NCBI GenBank assembly: GCA_943737045.1
Contig: CALSFV010000448.1
Coordinates: 62,001 to 126,000 of the forward strand
Direction: 5' to 3'
DNA from: Parapristionchus giblindavisi
Taxonomy: Eukaryota > Nematoda > Chromadorea > Rhabditida > Diplogasteridae
Length of the DNA stretch: 64,000 nucleotides
Shown here: positions 50,401 through 62,301 of the stretch, piece by piece
Layout of the letters: each line of letters begins with the position of its first letter
Position numbering within the stretch: position 1 is the first letter of the stretch
Made by a program: the position numbers and the translations under genes
The notes under the pieces: model-generated
The model's database searches: none
What the model was told of the DNA's origin: nothing
The model's input: the letters and a program-made list of their open reading frames with translations, nothing else

Positions 50401-51592
50401 AGGACGCCCGCTGGAGGGGCTGCTGCGAGAGGAGGAAAGAGAAGGGGCGGAGCCGCGACGAATACTGTATGTAGTTTTTTTTTTAAATTTTAAATTTAAT
50501 TATTATGATTATTCTTTCTATTAGTATTGCCATGTCACCGTATATGAATATGAATATGAAGTGTTATATTTAGTCTTAAATATAGCACTTCACAAGTTTT
50601 GTGTTCTGTATGTTTTTGTGGACTTTCTCACAGTATCTTCGCTGATTGCAGCTCGATCGATACTTGTGGTCGCTAAACGACGAAGAGGAAGAGGAGGAGC
50701 AGCGACGGCTGGCGGAGCAAATCGAAACGAGCGGAGAGGGCAGCAGTCAGGATGGGGGAGGAGGAGCAGCGAACCTTGATCATAGGTACGGTAGCAATGG
50801 GGTACGGTAGTCAGGGTAGTGCTATGAATATTACGGTAACTTGGTTATTAATTGTGTGTAATAGTCGCTTAATTGTATTTAATAGTCGTATTTAGGCTGG
50901 GGCTACATCGGTTGCGATATCATTTTAGAGGCGTTTATGATTTGCGCGTAACCTGAATCTCACGGGCAGTTGTGCGCCTGTGCGAAGATTCGAAATTCAA
51001 AGTGCTTGGGATCTCCCTAGGCCCATTCGGGGTACTGTAACTAAAGCCCAAGCTACAGTAGTCCACTCCTACCGTACTATTGTATCTGTTACGAATTATG
51101 ACATTGTACATAATCTGAAACTAAAGAATATGTAAACTTTTTAAATTTTAAAAAATTTAAATTTTAAATTTAAAAAAAATTAAAAGTAAACTTTGTCGTA
51201 AAGACGATTTTGTTCATACGTTTTCATACCCTCATAATGCGTTTAAGGCTCATTTTTATGCGAAAAATGTCAATTTAATCGAAAAATAGCGACGTTTTCT
51301 AAATCGATCCACTATGTAAAAATATCCGTTAGTGTATGATTTTGTGCAATTCAGAGCTATGGAGGAGACGATCAACGAGGTCGTCCGCCGTGTCAACAGC
51401 ATGGTCGAGCTGCAGGCTCCGCCCACCGTGACGACGGCCCAGCCCCCTGCCCGGACCCCGCCCACCCTGCTCGCGACCCCGACCCCGACGTCATCATCTG
51501 AAGGCAATGACGATGTTGAACCCGAGAAGAGTGTCGTCGTGAGGGAGGATGAGCAGCGGATTCCGGCGGTGTCCGGATGTGTCCCTCAGTGA
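46646..51592 (+). CDS. Unrecognised nuclear-type protein with Ser/Asp/Glu-rich and basic regions
   Basis: Sixteen exons join in phase: 46646-46729, 46777-46845, 47027-47092, 47229-47288, 47613-47695, 48256-48331, 48548-48648, 48838-48952, 49019-49079, 49555-49602, 49685-49746, 49816-49858, 49979-50044, 50285-50466, 50652-50785, 51355-51592; 495 aa. N-terminal basic MATTGGVRKRRSRAAN; a conserved-looking helical part (FQYVLKKFVKIAVQ; YGMDLVWLWIHIEEGKLEK) leading into a basic coiled segment; acidic Ser/Asp stretches at about 200-250; KLQQTTLNRHL near 294-303, a weak PIP-box-like motif lacking aromatics; an Arg/Gly/Ala-rich basic region near 340-370; an acidic tract; and a C-terminus EETINEVVRRVNSM plus Pro/Thr-rich tail. 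Composition suggests a chromatin or nuclear protein; family unknown. The terminal exon is duplicated downstream of knl-2. Confidence 0.6.
47905..47990 (-). other. tRNA-like sequence (A/B boxes), minus strand
   Basis: On the minus strand, TTGGCAAAAGATTG is A-box-like and GTGGTTCGATTCCC a consensus B box, in intron 5 of the unknown gene. No acceptor stem was found, so it is a pseudo-tRNA or SINE head. Confidence 0.45.
48666..48784. mobile_element. CATA/TATG MITE, family B
   Basis: 119 bp from CATAGGTCGAAAAGTATG to CTATTCGACCTATG. Flanks GAACAATC and GAACTATC agree at 7 of 8 positions. The left flank begins 9 bp after the exon 7 donor at 48649 of the surrounding gene. Confidence 0.8.
49252..49375. 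mobile_element. Tandem hairpin MITEs (GTGTTACATTTTCAAAACG family)
   Basis: Two overlapping units of GTGGTGTTACATTTTCAAAACG...CGTTTTGAAAATGTAACACCAC with GCACGGCGTGC cores. Same termini as the hairpin at 28508. Confidence 0.75.
51215..51338. mobile_element. CATA/TATG MITE, short family C-like copy
   Basis: 124 bp from CATACGTTTTCATACCC to GTTAGTGTATG, with flanks ATTTTGTT/ATTTTGTG (7 of 8 equal). The right flank lies 8 bp before the terminal-exon acceptor. Repeated at 61924-62047 as part of the segmental duplication. Confidence 0.65.
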
Positions 51593-51617
51593 TGGTAGGC
51601 GCTTTTGGGAGCTAAAT

Positions 51618-51848
51618 CGGATGAGAACCGTTGAATGGGAGCCGTAGAATAGAATGAGAACGGTAGAATAGAATGAGAACCGTTGAATGGGAGCCGTAGA
51701 ATAGAATGAGAACCGTTGAATGGGAGCCGTAGAATAGAATGAGAACCGTTGAATGGGAGCCGTAGAATAGAATGAGAACCGTGGAATGGGAGCCGTAGAA
51801 TAGAATGAGAACCGTGGAATGGGAGCCGTAGAATAGAATGAGAACCGA
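51618..51848. repeat. 33-bp minisatellite
   Basis: Seven or so units of GAGAACCGTTGAATGGGAGC plus CGTAGAATAGAAT in tandem, directly behind the stop codon of the unknown gene. The copy at 62330-62536 has fewer units. Confidence 0.9.
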
Positions 51849-52318
51849 CTGGATGAGAACTATTTGCGTGCTTTGTCTATTCTTTAGCGCTTGTCTCTCA
51901 TATGCAAATAGTTATCATCCGACCTATTGCCTGTTTTTGTTATGACGATATAACTAATTTGAAACAGATCCAGCAATATTTGGGTTTCGACGACCATTAA
52001 AAACAGAAACGTTTAAATTTGTTTTAATATACTTCTTGGTTTGTTTATATAGTTAGCTAGCTAAGTTGTGAGGCACAACTGTTCGGAATGGAAAAATCTG
52101 ATGGCAAGCCAGCTACGAAACACGCATTAAAAGCTAATAAAGTTGTATCGATGTCAATGACAATTTTAATAGAGTTCACATTGGCATCGATATCTAACAA
52201 CACGCTAGCCATACAATAACAATAATACAATAACAATACGCTAATCAATATGCATAGGAATTGACATGATCAATAGGCATAAGGAATAGGGTAGACACTC
52301 AGCAATATCTATTTCATT

Positions 52319-52435
52319 CATGGATCGAATAGTATGTTACAAAGTACCAAGCCTGACCGGCTTTTGAGCCAAATTTGCCAAAAATCGAGAAACCTGACCG
52401 GAATTTGAAAACCGATAGCCTAGCTATTCGACCTG
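52319..52435. mobile_element. CATA/TATG MITE, family B
   Basis: 117 bp from CATGGATCGAATAGTATG to CTATTCGACCTG, with a perfect 8-bp duplication ATTTCATT at 52311-52318 and 52436-52443. The matching copy within the downstream duplication is at 63009-63125. Confidence 0.85.
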
Positions 52436-53288
52436 ATTTCATTGTTCATTTTAGGAATCGGGACCGAGAAATCGCAGCTCTAGCAGTTCCCTGTTACCCC
52501 TCCCCTCATTTTTACGCATCTTCATAGAGTACAGTAGTCCATCACCTTCCTTCCTTACAGTATCCTCTACAGTATCACACTAAGCTACCGTAGGGCCATA
52601 GTCTCCTATTCTGTATGTTTTATTAAATTTGTTTCTTTTTTTCCGGGAGCTAATATGAAATAGTATTCATTTTTGATTTATTTGTTAATTTATTTCTTTT
52701 TATTCGTTGTTTTCTCTCTCATTGTTACATTTTTCCGCGTGTACAATTTCACTGATCTTGTCTACCTATTTGTAGAATACGGTACCTGTAACTCTTTCCT
52801 AATCAATCGATAATCCCACATTAAATCGATAATTCATCATTAATCGATATTCCTTCATTAAATCGATAATTCATAATCAATCAATAATTCCTCATTGTGA
52901 GATTACCATCACTACTCCCTTGTGTCCCAGACATGCACTAATTTCTGATTTTTTTGTATGTTTTATGTCTGTCCATTCTCCACTACATTACAGTATCCCA
53001 TCACCTACAGTACCATATCACTTTCTCGTCGAGACCCGCACCTCGCTAATATCGACTCGTATAATCGATTTATTCGTCATTTATATATTTTTCAAACATT
53101 TTAAACACCTTATCACCTGCGGATCTGTTGCGATATTAGATGATTCCACTGATCCTTGTTTCTTGCAATGTCCATAAAACCTGATCCAATTTTCTCCCCT
53201 TTCTTTTCTTCACTTCAACCTTTTTTGTTCGTTAATCCCTTTTAAATGGCTAATTCCATTTGTTCATTCATTGTTAATCATAGAAAAG

Positions 53289-55162
53289 TATCTGAATAAA
53301 GTATGTTTTCCCCGAGTTGATGTTTGATATTTGTTCTATTCCTCGGTCCTAGCCCGATTGCCTGATATACCTACAGTATGCTATTGATTGATTCTACCGT
53401 ATACTCGATCTCCCAGTCTAGTAGGTCTTGTTTTGTAGGCGGTTACTTCCTCTCTAATAGCTGTTGTGTTGTTTGCCCCTCCATCTGGGCGTTATGGCGT
53501 GAATGATTAATGCCCCTGTTTCTCTCCTATTGTGCATGGTAACGAAACCGATTTGTGAGAGTGGGTGGGGTGAATGGGTGGCACATTTTTTTCTTCAAAA
53601 CAAGGGACGGAGATTGGAAACCTGACAAGATGCCAAAAAAACGGTACGGTACACCGTGGTGGGGGTGATGTGGAAACTACAGAACACATGTATGAATCAT
53701 CTTGGAGGTAGTACATAGATGAAGTGAAACAAGTGGCTGACACATCAGGCCTGTGCATACCTCTCCAGCACAGCATAGCATTATGTCATTCTTTTTTATG
53801 CTTCGTATAATACGGTGGAATAATGAATAAGAATAATTATCATCATCAGCGAGCGTGGGATGGCTTACAATTAGCACTAATTATTCCCTAATGTTTGTAT
53901 ATCCTATCGGAAGGGAGATGGAAATTGTTGCGAGAGACCCGGTGATTTAACGCAACGGGCAGGGTATTGATGCGCGAATAAGCGCCGTACTGGGTTGATG
54001 ATTTGGCACCCTATGTTGAAATGGAAATAATGAAGAGAAGACTCTGGTCTCATTTTGAGACTCCGTAAGGTAGCTTCGATCTATGATGAAAATAATGATG
54101 AGCAGAAAATGGGGCTGAAAACAGTTGGATGGTGGCAGTCTGTCATTGGGAACGGGGAGAGACTACAAACACTTTGCAAGCGACATCTTTGTGTCTGCCT
54201 GTCTTCCTGTCTCTTCTATAGCCCTCCTCTCTCTCTCACCTCTCTTTCTCCCTCTATCCCCCTCCTCCTCCCTCTGTCCATCCATCTATGATGAATGAAG
54301 TAGGGTGGTGGTGGTCGTGGGGTTTCTGTCTCTGTCACTGCCTGCCTCCCTCCCACGGTAGGAGATCAGAGTGGACGACGAGAAGCAAGTGTGTGAGTCA
54401 AAATAAGGAAGAGTGTGATGAATTGGGTGATTAGCGAGGGAGGGAAGGGAATGGCACAGACCAGATAGGGGTTTCGGACATGGGAAAAGGCGTAATAATG
54501 ATATTAATATATAATAAAATACTATGAAGAGACTACAGTAACTCTTGCTGGCTTAAGACACGATGTGACATGGATTTGGAAGGTAGACAAGGTACTACGA
54601 AGAGAATTAAGAGTTTAAGACAATACGATGGATAGAGAGTGCTGGGTAAATGCGTTGTGGCAGAAAGCGAGCCTCGCCAGGGAAGGCCCCCATACATTAT
54701 GCAGACGATGCTGAGAGGAGGAGGAGGAGGAGGAGATGAAGCAGCGGGATAAAGAGGGCCCCTGAGGGGTATTGAGAGGGGGAGAGGTAGAGAAGGAAAG
54801 GGAAGAGGGAGAGAGAGTGGAGAAAGGGGAGAGGGAGAGGGAGAAAAGGAGAAGGAGAGGGAGATCGAGATGCTGACAGGAGGAAAGAGGGGATTTATTT
54901 ATATTGAGATGGATGGGGTTTGGATTGAGGGAGGAATAATGTGATTGAACGCCCAATAGAAAAATCAACAAGAAATCACTTTCGACTGATAAACGCCGTA
55001 AGTCTGGATTCCGTTATTTGAGTGGATATCGGCGAGTTCAAATATGTTTTGGCCTCTGGTCGGAATGCCTGCTTAAGTATGCAAGAGGGGATATGGGATG
55101 AGTTGTTTGGGGTGCGCTGTTTAATATTGGGAGGGGAGACGGAGAGAAGAGGGAGAGGGAGG

Positions 55163-55218
<56 letters not shown>

Positions 55219-56779
55219 GAGAAGGAGGAGGAGGAGGGATTGAGGGAGAGATACAGAAAAGATTGAGCGATGGGGCCTCAATCAACCCATTTAGAATAGT
55301 AATATACATGCATAATTGATGCTGCGGATTTGTATAGTATTAGGATGCTTGGAATTTATATGATATCAAGTGTAATAAGAATTTAGTGTGGCTATCACGG
55401 GATGGTGAAACATGAATGTGACAAGTGCAGTGTGGTGCGAGTGACAGGGAGACTAATGGTTAAATTCGCAATACCTCGAGCGAATTTGAGAAACTCCGCG
55501 CTGGCTATGCTATCTCTCTCGCGCTTTCTGTGTCTACGAGAGAGCGTTGCTAGAACGGAGAGTTTCAAATTGAATCTAGTTGGGGTTTAAGTGCGCATGT
55601 GTTTTGGCGTCGACGATGACTCATGCAATTCAAAATGAAGGGTATGGGAGATACAGTGAAAGGTTACTGTAATCTAGCGTTGCATACTGTAGGCAAACGT
55701 TGGATACTGTAGAAAAGCGTTGGGTACGGTGAGCAAACGTGGGATACTGTAGGCAAGTGTTGGATACTGTATTTTAGCGTTGGATACTATGGACATATCA
55801 CGGATACGGTAGGTTCTTGTGGGACCATTTTCAGAGAGCGGGAAAAAAGTGAACGAGGTTAGGTTCGAATGGATAGATGGAGAACAGAAAGTGTGTCTTG
55901 TAAGGGAGGAAATGTGTGTAACAAGTAGATGGCCAATTGAATTCAGTGTGAAGAAGGCAGAGACAGCGTCCCTTATTGCTACTGCTGTAAACTCTATGAA
56001 GCGATCGTGGAACGGGAATTCAACAGGGGAACAAAGCTGAATCGCAAGAAAACGGCTGTTAAAAGGAGCTACAACCAGGCTGATTTGAAGTTCTCCGCGC
56101 GCACTCATTTTAACTCAGGGAGTAAGAGAGTTTGGCCAGAGCGGAGCACTTCAAGCTAAGCTTTTGAGTCACGAGAGCATCTCGGGGGTAGCGATAATAA
56201 TAATAATAGCTTTATGTGACTTTCAAAAAAAAAGAAAAGTTTCAGAATGAAACACAGAGAGAATACGTCTGGGACATATTTTGATTTGTAGTAATAACAA
56301 TAATAGCAATAAGAGTGATTTGATTTGCGTCCAAAAAGCAAGAATGAAGTCCAGTATGCCTGCTTCTTTGATGCTAGAGAGGAGAGTAAGAGTGTGCTAA
56401 GCTTGGGGGATTAAAAAAAGGGAATAAACGCTGGGAATTGACGGGGTCGCTTAATGCCCTCAGGGCGCTAATGCACGAGAATTCGAAATAACCTCTCCCC
56501 TCGCCTTCACTCTCGCACTCTGCCTGCATGCTGTGGTGTGGTGCCGGAGTGGTTTGTCAAACGTCGCCTTGCCACACCAAACGGGCTGTGGTGGGTGTGT
56601 CTGGGCTCTCTCTTTTGAAAAGACGCGCTTGGCGGGAACATTTGACCCTTGTCTATACGAACCTGTTGAAACGTGTATTCGCTTAGTTTCAGATCGATTG
56701 AATGTTTGTTTTTTCTTAATTTTGTAGTTTGAACTTTCATTTTGATCTTTGATCTTTGATCCTTACAGGTGGCCACAAA
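53289..56779. other. Intergenic region before knl-2
   Basis: No exon is evident. It contains CT-rich (54190-54290) and GA-rich (54710-54870, 55140-55230) low-complexity tracts, serial TACTGTAG/TACGGTAG motifs at 55660-55820, and AACTCTC/GAGAGTT-type repeats at 55485-55580 and 56087-56160. Confidence 0.6.
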
Positions 56780-57567
56780 ATGGCGCCCTCACCCGCACAT
56801 CGTAAGTCCATAGGAGTACCGCGAGCGAGTAAGTGTTTTGTTTCGCGAAGTAATTGTTATTATTGTATTTGAAGTATCTCTGCTTTTGTTGATTTGATGA
56901 AACGAGATTGCGACTGGTGGGATGACCGCAACTAATCTACCCTTTTATCTATTATTTGAAAAATAAAAAGAATAGTAATATGTTAGTATTGTGCTTGGTT
57001 ATGCCATAGTTTAGAGTTGGGTCATCTAGTTTATCAGCCAGATGCGAATAGAAATAGTAAATGTTTATCGCATATTGCAAAATAAAAAAAAAGATTTAAT
57101 AGAATATTACATAAGATATTAGAATAAGAAGATAGGGACGAGATAGCTGCAGAATTACTTTTTCAGAGTATGTATGAGGACGTAGTATTTTATTGTTTTC
57201 AATAATCACATTAGTGCTGTAATCGCGTAATTTAGCAGCTATTTTCGAACCTTTTAACGCGTGAATTTATTATTATTATTGTTGTTATTTATTTTTAAAG
57301 TATCGCTTCGAGGTTATCTTCGAGGCCTTTCCTCAATATATAAGCGATAAATATCTATCAATAATAATAATAGAAATTAAGCACATTGTAATACTTTCGA
57401 CTCTTTTTGTCGCGTGAAACCTGCTGTTATCTTGTCTCGTCTCGGGTATATATGAAATGTATTGAAAGATAATTTGATAGGAGCCACATCGATCGTTAAA
57501 TCAGCTGTGCAATGCTGCGATTAGCATCACCCATTGCCATAGACGACCAGAACAATCCAATCAATGC

Positions 57568-57617
<50 letters not shown>

Positions 57618-60600
57618 TGACTTGCAGAGAGTACCAAGACATCTGGAACCAATGATGAGCGTGAACCAATCACACTTAGTCTGTGGATCATTAAGGTTTC
57701 ATACTTCTGTTTCTAATAATTAATATTTTCTGTAAATTATTTTACACTACAAATTCATTGCTGATTTCTTTCTTATTCTTCTTTTATTATTACATTCTTT
57801 TATTGATTATGATTCTTCTAATTGAATGGTACTGTGCTGCCACAAAAGTTGCGACAAGGACAGGAAAATCGGAGAGTCTTCCTCGTTTCGCCTACTTTTC
57901 ATTTATTTTCGTGACTTGAATACCACATGAATCACGGCGTCGATACAGCATTAACCCTCACCACTTTCAGCTACAAGCAGGAGGTGTCGTCATCGAGGGC
58001 TACCGCACAGTGAGCGCCAATGATGCTAGCACTCTACAGAATTGGAGGTGTGTAGTTTGATCTTTGATCTTTCACAACACTTTACTGGTCTTTAAACCTC
58101 GCATTTTGATTTATGCGATCGATAGATGCACCGTACTGTTCAATAGTCGTGCCTACCGTAATCGTTGATCTTAATCACAGATCTACCGTAATCTTACTCA
58201 GATCTACCGTAATCGCGCATCGTGTGGAGCAGCGTCTGGTGCAGACACACTCGGGTAGTCTGTACCGATTGAAGGGAGGTCTGGACGAGGACGAGGCAGC
58301 TGAGGCGGGTACGGTAGCCGGTTATTGATTTATTTATTTACGAATCATTGATTGATTTAGCTTAATTTAAAGTCAAAACTATGTTTATTCCGTCAGAGTG
58401 CGCATCTTTTATGGGATTTGGGGCTTGTAAAAAATTTTTTAAAGCTTTTAAATAGTAATAACAATAGCCTTTTTTGTTGTATTAACTAGTAATAAATATT
58501 TCATTAAATCCATAATGACTACCGTATACCGCAATTCTCCCCTCAGGACTGCCGGAGGAGTTGATCGACGCGTTCGCCCGTGGTTTTCCCGAGAACTGGA
58601 AGGAGCTCATCGATGACTACTAGTAAGTGATGACGATTTATTGATTGATTTTACTTGAAAAATAAGATTTTCCCTTCGAAGAACCAATCGATAATATATC
58701 GATATCAATCCATAATGCTTGCAGTAAAGAGAATGCGATTCGTCGCCGTCGCTCGAGTGTGGGCGGAGCCGCGAGTACGGTAGATCAATCGATGAACGTC
58801 ACTGGTGAGATATTATTGATTGATTTTCAATTTAATTTATCATACATCCAAAGATGTTACAGCATTTGAAACGACAATTAAAATAAATAAATGAATTTCG
58901 TTTTGATTTTTTTTTATTTATCGTTTTCAGCAAAGCCCAAGAGGCAGTCGTTGCTGATTAATGAACCTGTGGAAAAGAGAAAGGGAGAGAGTAGGAGGGA
59001 GGCGGATGAAGATGAAGTAGAAGTAGAGAATGATCGAGATGCGCAAAGGAGAAGAAGGTAAAGAAAAAGTAACTTTTTTTTGAAGAAAAAAAACGTATTA
59101 ATAAAATATATAATTATTTTTATTATTGCTATTGAATAAGTACTAAGTAAGCAATATTATAATTGTATGGAAATATACTGAATATGGTGACTGTCGCTTG
59201 ACAAAGGCGTACTCAACGATAACATTAGATTTTGGGTTTTCCCCAATGGATGTAGTAGGTATTGGTTTAACTTAGGACATATAGAAGTGCGACTGAAACA
59301 TGAACGCGCCGGGTGGCTGGCTACCAGTGTCTAGCGATTGATAATAATAATAATAATAATAATTTGTGTGTGTTTTACAAAAAAACACGGTACAGAAAAG
59401 ATAGATAAATTATATTTATTTCTGTAGCATTGATTATTTGGGGGCATAACTCTTTGTCAGGTATCGTTGATCACCATGTCTTCTGAAAGTTATTTTTAAA
59501 AGAATTTTAATATAAATTATGTAATTATTTCACAAGTTTACAGTTTGAACAAGCGGAAATCAATGCTGGGTGGTACCGAGTACGCAATAGTGACAAATAA
59601 TAATAATAATAAATTTTAATAATAAATTGATTACGGGGCACTGTTGGTTGACAAAGGCACTGAGTACAGTGGATCGTACTGTACAACAATAACAATAGTT
59701 TCCTAACTACACGAATTATTATTGGGCTCGCGTGAAATTTAGCAAGCATAGTAGGACGAATGAAACATGAACACTCCGGGTGTTGGTGTTTGAGGGATCC
59801 ATGCGTCGTAGCTACCCATAAGCATAACGTTAATAATAATAATAATAGTAATAATAATAATAATATTAATATTAATATTATTTGATTTTTAATGAAAATA
59901 ATGTAATACTTTGGTAAATTTGCAGTTTGAACAAGCGGAAATCGATGCTGACCAAGGTGGTACCTAGTACACCAATTCAAGAGGAAGATGAAGAAGAGGA
60001 GGAGGAGGAAACGCCCAAACGAGGTTGATCTTTGATCTTTACCAGTTGAACTTTGTTCTCTCTGTAGTTGCTCTTTGATCTTTCTAGTTGTTCTTTGATC
60101 TTTCTAGTCATAGGTCGAAATGTATGGTTCAAAGTACCATGCCTGACCGGATTTTGAACCAAAATTTCATAAAAATCGAAAAGCCAGACTGGATTTTGAG
60201 CTAAAATCTCACATAAACCGAAAAACTTGACCGGATATTGAGCAAAATTTGCCAAAAATCGAAAAACCTGACCGGATTTTGAAAACCGATAACCTAGCTA
60301 TTCGACCTATGTTTCTAGTTGATCTTTGATCTTTCTAGTTGATCTAGTAGAATCGATGTAATGACTGATTTGTAAATGCTTGATCGGTAGCTGATTTATT
60401 GATTGATTTTATTTATTGATTGATTGTAGTGACTCGTCAGCCGACAAGAGTGATCGAGATGCCCACACCACTGGCGCCCAGATTCAAGACGCCCATTGGA
60501 CGGGCGCCATCTTCCGCTAAGAGGACCGCCAAAACGCCGGTTGAGAGTCTGATGAAGAGGAAGGAGGAGAATGAGGAGGAGGTGTTTGTGACGCCGGATG

Positions 60601-62301
60601 GTGATTTTATATTTACAATATATTTATATTCATTTACCATCATCAGCTAGCATCATCATTTATTCACATATTTTTTTATAATATTTTTACCGGATTAGTT
60701 GGTATTGACCATCAATGCACATTAATCCACCCGACTTGTTCTGGATTCATACATTTTCGTGCGTCCACATTGTGGGTACGGGTCAGTTTATGAATTGATC
60801 GGCTTATAAAATACGGGTCACTTTATCACATATTTTGCCCAAATAAGCGAAAAAATAAGCTATTTTACGAGTCAGTTTATAATCGGGCTAGTTTATCACA
60901 ATTACGGGTCAACTTATAGTTCTGAAAATGTGAGTTGAACAAAAATGTATGTCTGGATTGATCAGTAGCGCTCGTGTTTTTTTCCAACAAATTGGCCGAG
61001 AGAGAGAGATCACGCAAGAGGATGACCCGGCGAGTTCTGGTTTCAGTGTGCGATCAATTGCGATGTGCTGTAGTGTTTCACGATCGACCTTGCGATAATG
61101 AGAAAAAATAACCAAAGAATAGATGCTATGGACTTTTTGGTCACCTTGCGGTTTTGGGTTTCTGTTTGTGGCCAATTGCATTGCGGGTATTGTTGTATAG
61201 TGAATTTAAGAACTTGAACATAATATTTATGTGGCTTTGCGCAATTGAGTTGTGCCACGATTTTGACTTTGCAGAGACCCCTCGCACGAAGGCGTCTAGA
61301 CGCGGAAGGCGTGCAGCGGAGCAGAGTCAGGAGAGGAAGGAGAAGATAGATAAGGAGAGGAAAGACGATAATGACATGTACTTTCTTTATTTATTATATT
61401 TATGCTTTACATTATGAAGAAATATAATATATGAAGTACTTTATACTAATAAACTCTCCGCTCTGGTGCTGTCTACGAAATGGTGCTGCTAGAGCGGAGA
61501 GTGATATTAGCTTGGGACGTGCCTTGAATAGTGCTATGAATATTACGGTAACTTGGTTATTAATTGTGTGTAATAGTCGCTTAATTGTATTTAATAGTCG
61601 TATTTAGGCTGGGGCTACATCGGTTGCGATAGCATTTTAGAGGCGTTTATGATTTGCGCGTAACCTGAATCTCACGGGCAGTTGTGCGCCTGTGCGAAGA
61701 TTCGAAATTCAAAGTGCTTGGGATCTCCCTAGGCCCATTCGGGGTACTGTAACTAAAGCCCAAGCTACAGTAGTCCACTCCTACCGTACTATTGTATCTG
61801 TTACGAATTATGACATTGTACATAATCTGAAACTAAAGAATATGTAAACTTTTTAAATTTTAAAAAATTTAAATTTTAAATTTAAAAAAAATTAAAAGTA
61901 AACTTTGTCGTAAAGACTTTGTTCATACGTTTTCATACCCTCATAATGCGTTTCAGGCTCATTTTTATGCGAAAAATGTCAATTTAATCGAAAAATAGCG
62001 ACGTTTTCTAAATCGATCCACTATGTAAAAATATCCGTTAGTGTATGATTTTGTGCAATTCAGAGCTATGGAGGAGACGATCAACGAGGTCGTCCGCCGT
62101 GTCAACAGCATGGTCGAGCTGCAGGCTCCGCCCACCGTGACGACGGCCCAGCCCCCTGCCCGGACCCCGCCCACCCTGCTCGCGACCCCGACCCCGACGT
62201 CATCATCTGAAGGCAATGACGATGTTGAACCCGAGAAGAGTGTCGTCGTGAGGGAGGATGAGCAGCGGATTCCGGCGGTGTCCGGATGTGTCCCTCAGTG
62301 A
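56780..62301 (+). CDS. knl-2: KNL-2 / M18BP1 centromere protein (SANTA domain)
   Basis: Exons 56780-56828, 57628-57695, 57971-58047, 58202-58308, 58547-58622, 58725-58804, 58931-59057, 59926-60023, 60430-60600 and 61275-61377 join in phase; splicing on to 62064-62301 would give 397 aa, while reading through 61377 stops at 61417 (331 aa). Residues about 31-125 form a SANTA domain: ITLSLWIIK, GGVVIEGYRTV, RSTVIAHRVEQRLVQTHSG, SLYRLKGGLDED, and the hallmark FARGFPENWKELIDDYY. The remainder is basic/acidic and disordered. KNL-2 directs CENP-A deposition; C. elegans KNL-2 also has a Myb/SANT DNA-binding region toward the C-terminus, which I do not see here. The ATG lies 11 bases behind a TTACAG acceptor. 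A decayed duplicate of exon 8 sits at 59544. Confidence 0.8.
56970..57010. repeat. Half-copy of the 33314 hairpin element
   Basis: AATATGTTAGTATTGTGCTT and GGTTATGCCATAG match only the left arm of the hairpin at 33314. In knl-2 intron 1. Confidence 0.6.
59330..59960. repeat. Decayed tandem duplication including a pseudo-exon
   Basis: The segment ending at about 59590 resembles that ending at about 59975: both have a CTGAAACATGAAC-like stretch, an ATA tract, and an acceptor followed by TTTGAACAAGCGGAAATC. The first copy (from 59544) differs after CAATGCTG and loses the frame that the true exon 8 (59926) keeps. Confidence 0.65.
60109..60311. mobile_element. CATA/TATG MITE, family B, long copy
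   Basis: 203 bp from CATAGGTCGAAATGTATGG to CTATTCGACCTATG, with a perfect 8-bp duplication TTTCTAGT at 60101-60108 and 60312-60319. The internal GCCTGACCGG-ATTTTGA unit is repeated several times, explaining its larger size. Confidence 0.85.
60748..60951. mobile_element. CATA/TATG MITE, family C-related
   Basis: 204 bp from CATACATTTTCGTGCG to GAACAAAAATGTATG, with a perfect 8-bp duplication TCTGGATT at 60740-60747 and 60952-60959. In knl-2 intron 9. Confidence 0.85.

Larger units (their letters stand above)
50817..53288 (+). repeat. Segmental duplication, copy 1
   Basis: About 2.47 kb containing intron sequence, terminal exon, 3'UTR, a 33-bp minisatellite and a family B MITE. It is nearly identical to 61529-64000. 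Differences seen include a 3-bp deletion in copy 2 (near 61918), loss of a minisatellite unit, and a small tandem expansion in copy 2 near 63690. The right limit cannot be set because copy 2 runs off the window. Confidence 0.95.

Noticed and set aside
51618..51848. CRISPR-like array
   Set aside because: The 33-bp units are directly contiguous with no unique spacers, and the DNA is eukaryotic; it is a minisatellite.
54976..55281. Ser/Leu-repeat frames over the GAGAGA tract
   Set aside because: Simple-sequence translation with no start context or splice support.
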